Under the pieces are notes generated by a model. That model was not told the DNA's origin and searched no databases. It saw only the letters and a program-made list of their open reading frames with translations. A stretch of DNA of 7,300 bases from Deltaproteobacteria bacterium (GTDB taxonomy: Bacteria; Desulfobacterota; Syntrophobacteria; BM002): contig JAGFXI010000092.1 in NCBI GenBank assembly GCA_017861095.1, positions 1 through 7,300 of the forward strand. Direction: 5' to 3'. Positions 1 to 5,249 of the stretch are shown here, one piece after another. The translations under genes and the position numbers were made by a program. The first letter of the stretch is position 1, and each line of letters begins with the position of its first letter.

Positions 1-324
1 AGTAACCGATGTGACGACCACATAGGTCAATCCCATGGTCGCGGCAGCCTCGGCCACTCGACCCGGTTCTTCGGAATCTGGAGGATCCGTCGGCCCCCGC
101 ACCACGGCACAGAAGCGGCAGCTCCGCGTACAGCGGGAGCCGAGGATGAGAAAGGTTGCCGTTCCCTGGGCGAAGCATTCCCAGATGTTGGGACACCGTG
201 CTTGCTGGCACACCGTATGGAGGCGACTCGCCCGGAGCAGTCTCCTCAGGTTTTCATACGCCGGACCTGTCGGCAGGCGCCGCGTGAGCCAGGGACTCCA
301 CCTTGATGGTCCCGCGTACCTCAG
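1..324 (-). CDS. lipA: Lipoyl synthase, N-terminal part (runs off the window)
   Basis: LipA is a radical-SAM enzyme that inserts two sulfur atoms into protein-bound octanoyl groups to make lipoyl cofactors. The minus-strand reading shows the family's auxiliary cluster motif, CQQARCPNIWEC (C-x4-C-x5-C), followed by the radical-SAM motif CTRSCRFC (C-x3-C-x2-C) and the usual stretch ending in TYVVVTSVT at base 1. It is 3'-truncated by the window edge; about two thirds of the protein is missing. The conserved pre-cluster block (PWLTRRLPTG, then AYENLRRLLR) is present, so translation must begin upstream of about base 291. In this frame a TGA lies at 364-366, and between it and the LPTG block there is no ATG, GTG or TTG. 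The only candidates are CTG codons at 324-322 and 276-274. I give the CTG at 324 as a tentative start. The gene overlaps lipB by about 70 bp and is probably cotranscribed with it. The identity is secure; the start is not. Confidence 0.88.
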   Translation of the reverse strand, partial: MRYAGPSRWSPWLTRRLPTGPAYENLRRLLRASRLHTVCQQARCPNIWECFAQGTATFLILGSRCTRSCRFCAVVRGPTDPPDSEEPGRVAEAAATMGLTYVVVTSVT

Positions 325-934
325 CCGTGGAAACCGGGCGAGAAAGCTCCTGCTCCATGGAGGTCACCTCAACGCCATGGAGGCCGCAGGGGTGAATCCA
401 CCGGAACGGTTCGAGAGATAGGCTGACGTTCAACGCGATCCCGTGAAAGGAGATCCCACGGCGAACGGCAATTCCCACACTTCCCAGCTTGCGGGCTCCC
501 ACCCACACGCCTCGGTTGACGGCGTTCCTCTCGGCGTTGATGCCCCATGCCGCCGCCGTTCGGATTGCCACCTCTTCCAACTTCCACACGTAATCAACCA
601 CCTTGAGACCAACTCCCAGAAGATCGACGATCGGATAGAGGACCAACTGACCGGGCGCGTGATAGGTGATGTTCCCGCCCCGCTCCACCTGGAACACGGG
701 GATCCCCGCTCCGTCGAGATCAGCTGTTGGCGCGATCAGGTTGTCCAGACCACCCCTGCGACCAAGGGTGAAAACCGGCGGGTGTTCCGTGAGCAGGATG
801 ACATCTCGATCCAGAATCCCCTCGCTCCGGGCGGTCACCAAACGGGTCTGGAGGCGCCACACCCTCTCGTACTCGGTGACGGGCAGTTCAACCAAAAGGC
901 AGATCCTCTCGCGCTGGAGGCTTCCTCTAGTCAT
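254..934 (-). CDS. lipB: Octanoyl-[acyl-carrier-protein]:protein N-octanoyltransferase LipB
   Basis: LipB moves the octanoyl group from acyl-carrier protein to the lipoyl domains of apo-proteins, giving LipA its substrate in the cytoplasm. The 226-residue product has normal family length and the expected motifs: RGGNITYHAPGQ at residues 85-96 (the family usually has YHGPGQ, so Gly to Ala here), KLGSVGIAVRRGISFHGIALNV around the active-site Lys149, and HPCGLHGVEVTSM carrying the catalytic Cys183. The ATG at 934 is preceded by a purine-rich GAGGGAGA (949-942) about 7 nt upstream, which supports this start. The last 15 or so residues (SLAHAAPADRSGV) do not look conserved and lie inside the overlap with lipA. 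The order lipB then lipA on one strand implies a two-gene lipoate operon. Upstream, 935-1080 holds no gene. Confidence 0.95.
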   Translation of the reverse strand: MTRGSLQRERICLLVELPVTEYERVWRLQTRLVTARSEGILDRDVILLTEHPPVFTLGRRGGLDNLIAPTADLDGAGIPVFQVERGGNITYHAPGQLVLYPIVDLLGVGLKVVDYVWKLEEVAIRTAAAWGINAERNAVNRGVWVGARKLGSVGIAVRRGISFHGIALNVSLSLEPFRWIHPCGLHGVEVTSMEQELSRPVSTAEVRGTIKVESLAHAAPADRSGV

Positions 935-1080
935 CGAAGAGTCTCCCTCGCTCCATGGTGTCGACCTCGGTTCGCGGTGAAGCTCCCTCGTCTTCCCGCT
1001 CCTGTGAGCGTCGCCCTCGGCCTCGATCTTCGGTCACCCGTCTCAACTATAACGATATGTCAATCCGCCGAGAAGGGGAT

Positions 1081-1278
1081 CTAGCCCGCACTATGCACGA
1101 GACGCCGTCGCCAGATCGTGGAGATGGTCGTGCCAGCGGGCAACCATCCCGCGGCACCGCGGGACTCGGACCTGAGGCGTACTTTTTCAGTACGTCGCAA
1201 GGTCCTAGACCCGAGGACGCCCGGAAGGACGGCCAGATCCGCGGTCGTAGCAGGTGGTTCGTGCATAATACGGGCTAG
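1081..1278 (-). mobile_element. Short MITE-like repeat element, copy 1
   Basis: This 198-bp non-coding block has 20-bp terminal inverted repeats, CTAGCCCGCACTATGCACGA (1081-1100) and TCGTGCATAATACGGGCTAG (1259-1278), which match at 18 of 20 positions. Read on the minus strand from 1277, its first 52 bases match the start of copy 2 (2241-2292) with 6 mismatches. Inside are two strong hairpins: TCCCGCGG/CCGCGGGA at 1147-1164 with a 2-nt gap, and CGTACT/AGTACG at 1178-1194 with a TTTTC loop. There is no convincing coding frame. Size, ends and structure fit a miniature inverted-repeat (non-autonomous) element. The parent family is not identified; an IS whose ends carry TATGCACGA would be the source to look for. 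Confidence 0.7.
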
Positions 1279-1316
1279 GACATCCACCCGTTGGGTCCGG
1301 CAAGTCCCCGTGACGA

Positions 1317-2219
1317 TCACGACGGCTCGTGGTCGGCAGGCGCAGAGAGTGGGCCAGGGCGAAATTCCTTGACCAGCCCCTCCACTTCCTTCATGCGCTC
1401 GGGGACAAGAAAGGACCGATAGATCGCATCTCCCCGCCAGTCGAAGGCTCCCAGGAGTTTCTCCTCCAGGAGTGACAGAGCCTCTATGGATTTGTCGCAA
1501 ACCGGGTAGCCGCGGTCATCAAGCTCGATGTCGGGGCGGAACCTGACCGGGGAGACGTTATTAATATCCACGAGTTTGATAGTGCCTGTAGGCGTGACCA
1601 AGAGGTTCCCCAGACCGGCAAGATCCGGGACATGACGGATCTCCACGATCATCTTCTTGATCTGACCGATGAAGGTCTCCGCCCTCCTCCGCACCTTCAG
1701 AAGCCACTCCTCCGCACCTTCTCCCGAATGGTCAATCGTGCTGCAATCCATCTGCCGGAAGAGGGCGAGGAGGCACTCCCGATCCAGGGCGCTCCAGGGC
1801 TCCAGGATCTCTCCTTCCACGAATTCCTGAAGCCCACACAGAAGAATTTCGTTTCTTCCTCCCGTCACGTAGTCCACGAGAAATTCTTCCGACCTGGCAA
1901 GGTGGTCGGGATCGAGGTAGGTCTCAATGGCCTTAACTCGACGCACCTCTGCCTCGGCATACGACAGGCCTCCAAAACGGGTTCGAAAAATCCTCAGCAT
2001 CCGTAACGGCTTTGCCCGGGGAAACCAGGTGACCCCGTCCACGGTAACCCCTTCCCGTTCCCTGGCCACATCCTCGGGCCGCAGGACCTCCATGATGTGA
2101 GAACGTAACCCGACGCGGTAATGTCTCCTGAAGACGTATGGTGCCGGTCTTCGAATAAAGTTCAGCGCCAACACGTCCGCCTCGCTCACAGAGGGCTTGT
2201 CGCGCACGTCCTCGATCAT
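1317..2219 (-). CDS. Divergent protein-kinase-fold (PKL superfamily) protein, function unknown
   Basis: This gene codes for about 300 residues from the ATG at 2219, which has an AAGGAG (2233-2228) 8 nt upstream; a TTG six bases earlier (2225) is too close to that site. The C-terminal half resembles a kinase catalytic core. VPDLAGLGNLLV (residues 197-208) looks like the catalytic loop, with Asp199 and Asn205. TGTIKLVDINNVSP (residues 211-224) looks like the strand before the DFG motif, with Asp218 as the metal ligand in DIN rather than DFG. QEFVEGEILEPW (131-142) fits a hinge region, and the Glu-rich helix near residues 88-101 could be helix C. There is no glycine-rich loop, and Asn lies six rather than five residues after the catalytic Asp. 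Family knowledge allows an APH-, YrbL- or Ser/Thr-kinase-like relative, active or pseudo-enzyme. There are no transmembrane segments. It is bracketed by two inverted repeat elements, so its promoter probably lies in or beyond copy 2. That the gene is real is fairly sure; the kinase fold is likely; the substrate is unknown. Confidence 0.72.
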   Translation of the reverse strand: MIEDVRDKPSVSEADVLALNFIRRPAPYVFRRHYRVGLRSHIMEVLRPEDVAREREGVTVDGVTWFPRAKPLRMLRIFRTRFGGLSYAEAEVRRVKAIETYLDPDHLARSEEFLVDYVTGGRNEILLCGLQEFVEGEILEPWSALDRECLLALFRQMDCSTIDHSGEGAEEWLLKVRRRAETFIGQIKKMIVEIRHVPDLAGLGNLLVTPTGTIKLVDINNVSPVRFRPDIELDDRGYPVCDKSIEALSLLEEKLLGAFDWRGDAIYRSFLVPERMKEVEGLVKEFRPGPLSAPADHEPS

Positions 2220-2240
2220 GGCCAACGCTCCTTGGAATCA

Positions 2241-2406
2241 TAGCGCGCATTATGCACGAACCACCCGCTACGACCCCGGATATGTCCGTCCTGCTCTCCG
2301 AGCGGTAGGCTCGCTCTGTGGGAGCGGCTTCTCCCTCGACAGGCTCGGGACCCTAAGCTGCGCCGAAAGGGCCGCCGCGATCGGATGGCGTGCATAGTGC
2401 GAGCTG
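2241..2406 (+). mobile_element. Short MITE-like repeat element, copy 2
   Basis: This is a block of about 165 bp with no convincing coding frame, bounded by AGCGCGCATTATGCACG (2242-2258) and CGTGCATAGTGCGAGCT (2389-2405), which are inverted repeats at 15 of 17 positions. Its first 52 bases match copy 1 read in reverse (46 of 52), and its last 17 match the other end of copy 1 (16 of 17). The middle has diverged and is about 30 bp shorter. A small hairpin, GAGCG/CGCTC, lies at 2300-2316. The edge at 2241 sits only 8 bp from the ribosome-binding site of the kinase-like gene, so the element is positioned to supply that gene's promoter; its inner end contains CATAAT on the minus strand, a possible -10-like hexamer without a clear -35. 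Confidence 0.68.
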
Positions 2407-2458
2407 GCAGTGACGTTCCTGCTACCTTTACCAACAACGGGGCGACGGTTCAAGCGAT

Positions 2459-2479
2459 GAGAGCACCTGCACCGCTCTC
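2459..2479. promoter_or_regulatory. Inverted repeat, candidate activator site upstream of the sigma-54 promoter
   Basis: GAGAGC (2459-2464) and GCTCTC (2474-2479) form a perfect 6-bp inverted repeat separated by 9 bp. It lies about 70-90 bp upstream of the -24 element, roughly -95 to -115 from the predicted start of transcription, where bacterial enhancer-binding proteins usually bind. The assignment rests on position and symmetry alone. Confidence 0.3.
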
Positions 2480-2521
2480 TATCCAGGCCCACGCCTTATA
2501 CGATCCTTTTGGTGGTCGGAG

Positions 2522-2535
2522 TCGTTTCGAGACGA
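2522..2535. promoter_or_regulatory. Imperfect palindrome next to the sigma-54 promoter
   Basis: TCGTTTCGAGACGA is palindromic at 12 of 14 positions and ends 11 bp before the -24 element of the promoter at 2547. It could bind a repressor or co-regulator, but a short palindrome can also occur by chance. Confidence 0.25.
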
Positions 2536-2546
2536 GCACCACAGAA

Positions 2547-2563
2547 TTGGCATTTCCCTTGCT
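2547..2563 (+). promoter_or_regulatory. Sigma-54 (RpoN) promoter, -24/-12
   Basis: TTGGCATTTCCCTTGCT matches the sigma-54 consensus YTGGCACG-N4-TTGCW except that CG is TT after TGGCA. The invariant GG (2549-2550) and GC (2561-2562) have the required 12-bp register. Transcription would start near 2574, leaving a leader of about 46 nt before the GTG at 2620. It faces the diguanylate cyclase gene. Sigma-54 transcription requires an ATP-dependent activator, which is not in this window. Confidence 0.72.
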
Positions 2564-2619
2564 TACAAAATTATTAGGAACTTCAGCCGGCTGCGGATAG
2601 ACGTACGGAAGGGCTTCAT

Positions 2620-4026
2620 GTGGACGGTTCGGTAAAGGCAACCATCTGGCTGCTGGAGAGTGATGCGGGGAGTGCGGACCAGATCCGCGCTTGCCTTGAT
2701 GAGGCGAAATTTCACATCACCACCCTGAATCCCGAAACTCTGCGGCACGAGACTACCGAAAGACCTCTCCCTCACGTCATCCTGTTTGCCGAGGATACGG
2801 CCTCCCTCACCGTGGCCGGCCTGCGGCAACTCCTCGACCTCGATAGTCAGGCTTGTTTCCTGATCTTGCTCGCCGCGAACCCTCCCATTGAACGCGTGGT
2901 TGACGCCTTGATCGAGGGAGCTCACGCTTACCTGACCAAGCCGGTGAACGGTCATCGGCTGCGGCGTATTCTCGAGCGAGGACTCGAGAATCAGAGCACC
3001 TACGAACGGATCATGGAGCTTGCCACCCAGGTCCACGAGTACAATCGTCAACTGCAGGAGAGTCGACTCTCTCTCATTCGCGAGAAGCGGGAACTCGAGG
3101 AGAGAACCCGGCATCTTCGCTTCCTCCACGAGTTAGGCCTCACCATCAATGCCTCGTTGAACCGGACCCAGATCGTAAAAGAGGTGTTCACTCGTCTGAA
3201 AGGGGAAATGGAGGCTCCGTGGTGTCGAGTCCGCCTCTTCTCAGAGAACGGCGGTCTGTCGGGTTGGGAGCACGCCGTGGGTAGTCCCGGGAAGTCGTCC
3301 GAGGTGGTGTCGCTCCCCTTGACCGTCCGGGGAAAGTGCATCGGCTTCCTCGACGTGGCCGTGAAGGATCCGAAGAGACGCGACGGGCGGGATCTTCTCG
3401 AGACCGTTTCCCTCCAGGTGGGGATGGCCCTTCAGAATGCAACTCACCACAACCTGGTAAAGCGCCTCGCCGATCATGATCATCTCACCCGTCTCGACAA
3501 TCGTCGGTCCTTCGAGCGGCACTTGAGCCGAGAGTTCCAGCGACATCTTCGCTATGACGAGCATCTATCGTTGATGTTCTGTGACCTGGACAATTTCAAA
3601 GCTCTCAATGACCGCTTCGGCCATCAAACGGGAGACAGTGTGCTGAGGCAGATCGCCCGCCTCATGCTGAACGGTTTTCGCGGTTGCGATTACGTGGCTC
3701 GTTGGGGCGGTGACGAGTTCGCGGTGATCCTGCCGAAAACCACGAAAGAGCAGGCGCTGCTCTCGGCGGAACGGCTGCACCGGAATCTGGAAAAGCATCT
3801 AATGAAATCCGGACTAGCCGTGGAGGTGAGTATTAGTGTCGGCATTGCCGACACCAAGTCCATCCCGGTTCGCAGTAAAGAGGAGTTGATCGCCCTGGCC
3901 GACGAGGCGCTCTTCCAGGCCAAGAAACAGGGGCGTAACAGAATTCAACTGTGCCCCGGGGTGCAGGATTCCGTGCGCGTTGCTTCTGACCAGTGGCCCA
4001 AACCGTGCTCGCATGCCGTAGCGTAA
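2620..4026 (+). CDS. Diguanylate cyclase: degenerate receiver - GAF - GGDEF
   Basis: The product is a 468-residue soluble protein that should make c-di-GMP from two GTP. Residues 8-121 fold like a response-regulator receiver, with LTKPV keeping the conserved Lys107, but the phosphoacceptor position in HVILFA is Ala57 instead of Asp and the acidic pocket is altered (ESD), so classical phosphorylation is unlikely. A charged, coiled-coil-like linker follows (about 122-167), then a GAF domain (about 168-283) and a GGDEF domain (about 284-450). The GGDEF core is intact: DHLTRLDNRR, CDLDNFKALND (Asp322) and RWGGDEF at 361-367. RGCD at 354-357, five residues before GGDEF, is a classic I-site for product feedback inhibition. 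The start is GTG 2620, preceded by GGAAGGG at 2607-2613; the overlapping ATG at 2618 is in a frame that stops after five codons. It is transcribed from the sigma-54 promoter just upstream and runs convergently toward the flgM unit. The final 18 or so residues lie outside the domain. Confidence 0.93.
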   Translation: MDGSVKATIWLLESDAGSADQIRACLDEAKFHITTLNPETLRHETTERPLPHVILFAEDTASLTVAGLRQLLDLDSQACFLILLAANPPIERVVDALIEGAHAYLTKPVNGHRLRRILERGLENQSTYERIMELATQVHEYNRQLQESRLSLIREKRELEERTRHLRFLHELGLTINASLNRTQIVKEVFTRLKGEMEAPWCRVRLFSENGGLSGWEHAVGSPGKSSEVVSLPLTVRGKCIGFLDVAVKDPKRRDGRDLLETVSLQVGMALQNATHHNLVKRLADHDHLTRLDNRRSFERHLSREFQRHLRYDEHLSLMFCDLDNFKALNDRFGHQTGDSVLRQIARLMLNGFRGCDYVARWGGDEFAVILPKTTKEQALLSAERLHRNLEKHLMKSGLAVEVSISVGIADTKSIPVRSKEELIALADEALFQAKKQGRNRIQLCPGVQDSVRVASDQWPKPCSHAVA

Positions 4027-4186
4027 AGTGAACTGGGTTCGCCTCGGGAGACATGGAGAAAAGGCTCGGCCCCAGAGGGGTGCCCAGGAATGAGACCAGA
4101 ATTCGTTCACATGAAACTCAGGCGCACTACATAACCTCGACGTAGACGCTCAATAACCTGCAGCAGTGCGATGCCAGCGCCGCTCG
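4027..4186. other. Convergent intergenic spacer between the GGDEF gene and flgM
   Basis: This is a 160-bp gap where two converging transcripts would meet. A small CCCC-AGA-GGGG hairpin occurs at 4070-4080 but has no T tract on either side, so I do not call a terminator. I see no gene here. Confidence 0.5.
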
Positions 4187-4576
4187 TTACAACGATGCCG
4201 GCTTCCGTCGCTGGTCATGGGATTGATGGCATCGATTAGTATCGCTCGACGAGGTGCCCCCAGCGAGTTCACCGATGGCGTGCTCCAAGAGCTTCTCAGC
4301 CACCGCGTCGGGCTCCACCCGATACTCGCCCGCCTCAATCCTCTCCTTGAGAGCTTTGATCTTGTCCCCACTCACGCCACACGTCTTCCGGGAGACTTCC
4401 ATCGCCTCCCGCCAACGCTTAAATGGCGTCAGGAACTCCGTGGGCGCGGAACTTCCGGCAGTTATGGTGTTCAGAGGGGCGACCAGTCCCTGGTCGGTCT
4501 TGCCTCGCTCGATCTCCCCCGTCGCGTGGCCCAGGGGTAACGGAATAATCTTGTGGCTGTTCTGTTTTGCTCTCAC
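4187..4576 (-). CDS. flgM: FlgM-like anti-sigma-28 factor
   Basis: FlgM binds the flagellar sigma factor FliA (sigma-28) and holds it inactive until the hook-basal body can export FlgM. The family signature is near the C-terminus: SGDKIKALKERIEAGEYRVE (69-88) followed by PDAVAEKLLEHAIGELA (89-105), matching the L-x3-I-x-G-x-Y-x-V-x3-AxxLL pattern of the FlgM core helices. The 129 residues are longer than the usual 90-100, with an unusual polar tail of about 24 residues (106-129) after the last helix. The start is a GTG at 4576 that overlaps the TGA of the upstream gene in GTGA. A GAGAGGAG sits only 2 nt ahead, so translational coupling is likely. The sigma-28 promoter upstream of the two-gene unit independently supports the identity, since flgM is classically FliA-controlled. 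The N-terminal 50 residues are low-similarity, as expected for a largely disordered protein. Confidence 0.78.
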   Translation of the reverse strand: MRAKQNSHKIIPLPLGHATGEIERGKTDQGLVAPLNTITAGSSAPTEFLTPFKRWREAMEVSRKTCGVSGDKIKALKERIEAGEYRVEPDAVAEKLLEHAIGELAGGTSSSDTNRCHQSHDQRRKPASL

Positions 4577-5010
4577 GACTCCTCTCGGTTCTCTCTCAGG
4601 GTATGCCGAATTATCTCCATGGTAATCTGGTGCAGCCTGGCAGCCAGTCGCTCTGACTCCTTGGGCGACAAGAGATGCCGAACATTTCCTGCCCCGGCAT
4701 CCACGACTCCCAGTTGAATTTGTCCGTCGCCGGCATTGACGACGTGAAGGGGCTCGCCATACTCCTGACTCAGCCTGTCGATTGCCTCCCTTTCAACGTC
4801 GTCCGGGCACTCCCGCCGTTCCTTGTCCTGATCTGTTTCAGCCGTCGATTGTTCAACGACATGGTGGCTCTTGGCCAGGGCCGAAAGATCAAGCGAGTCA
4901 GCCGTTTCTGCGTCACGGGGCGCACTCTTCTTTAGCAGTTGCGAGCTCTGCCTCAACCGTCTCCCGTACGTTCGCAGTACCTTTTGTACGTCCTTTGGGT
5001 TCACGGCCAT
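4573..5010 (-). CDS. Small conserved-looking protein encoded upstream of flgM, function unknown
   Basis: The product is 145 residues, hydrophilic, with no signal peptide or membrane helix. The N-terminus (DVQKVLRTYGRRL, residues 7-19) and the later DSLDLSALAKS (38-48) resemble short proteins often found beside flgM in flagellar clusters, where the second motif usually reads like D-x-V-x-I-S-x-E-A-K. A compact region (83-115, including EPLHVVNAGDGQIQLGVVD) follows, and then a C-terminal helical segment (118-140). The ATG at 5010 has AAGGAG at 5022-5017, 6 nt away, and is the first start after the sigma-28 promoter. The stop overlaps the flgM start by 4 bases, so the two proteins are made together. 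A role in flagellar gene control or export is inferred from position only; I do not recognise a named family. Confidence 0.8.
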   Translation of the reverse strand: MAVNPKDVQKVLRTYGRRLRQSSQLLKKSAPRDAETADSLDLSALAKSHHVVEQSTAETDQDKERRECPDDVEREAIDRLSQEYGEPLHVVNAGDGQIQLGVVDAGAGNVRHLLSPKESERLAARLHQITMEIIRHTLRENREES

Positions 5011-5030
5011 ATATTACTCCTTCATGGCCA

Positions 5031-5057
5031 TTATCGGCACTTTGAGATGAGCCCTTA
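5031..5057 (-). promoter_or_regulatory. Sigma-28 (FliA) promoter of the flgM unit
   Basis: On the minus strand, TAAG (5057-5054) is followed after exactly 15 bp by GCCGATAA (5038-5031), a complete match to the FliA -10 consensus with the consensus spacing; only the last base of TAAA differs in the -35 core. Transcription would begin near 5024, giving a very short leader that starts just before the AAGGAG ribosome-binding site. It implies that FliA switches on its own inhibitor, as in the known flagellar feedback loop. Confidence 0.8.
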
Positions 5058-5249
5058 AGGCTTTCTTGGGAGACATTTTATGGCAGCGACCCCAAGATTA
5101 GTGTTGGCCGCAAGCAGGCGACTGTCTTGTCGTCTCGAAAAAGGATCACGGCGGGCTCATTCTTAGGTCGGCTTTTCCAAGAGCAGCTGCGGTTTTCCCG
5201 ATGAGGCGAAGGAGGGGTATCATGGGCAAGAAGGGGATAGCCACGGCCT

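Larger units (their letters stand above)
1081..2406. mobile_element. Possible repeat-bracketed cargo unit (two inverted short elements around one gene)
   Basis: The two copies of the short repeat at 1081-1278 and 2241-2406 lie in opposite orientation, with a single kinase-like gene between them. The gene's stop is 38 bp from the left copy and its start is about 20 bp from the right copy. The outermost ends (CTAGCCCGCACTATGCACGA at the left, and the reverse complement of CGTGCATAGTGCGAGCT at the right) are themselves inverted repeats, so the whole 1.3-kb block could in principle behave as one unit. No transposase is present, so any movement would need an enzyme in trans. No clear target-site duplication is visible at the outer edges. 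The alternative is two independent insertions on either side of a resident gene. Confidence 0.35.

Noticed and set aside
35..421. Plus-strand open frame of 128 codons at the left edge
   Set aside because: It is antisense to the lipA cluster motifs CQQARCPNIWEC and CTRSCRFC, which are decisive for the other strand.
1046..1063. TTGACA and TATAGT on the minus strand upstream of lipB
   Set aside because: The two hexamers are only 6 bp apart, far from the 16-18 bp needed for a sigma-70 promoter, and neither pairs with a good partner.
443..1084. Long plus-strand open frame (213 codons) opposite lipB
   Set aside because: It is antisense to a gene with unmistakable LipB motifs, has no domain of its own and no ribosome-binding site; a shadow of GC-rich coding sequence.
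1081..1500. Open frames running through repeat copy 1 (both strands)
   Set aside because: They cross the inverted-repeat ends and hairpins and overlap the kinase-like gene's 3' end in another frame; no domain or start signal.
1081..2406. CRISPR or attachment-site interpretation of the repeats
   Set aside because: Only two copies occur, in opposite orientation, with no spacers, integrase or tRNA nearby.
4068..4083. CCCC-AGA-GGGG hairpin as a terminator between converging genes
   Set aside because: The stem is only four base pairs and has no T tract on either strand.
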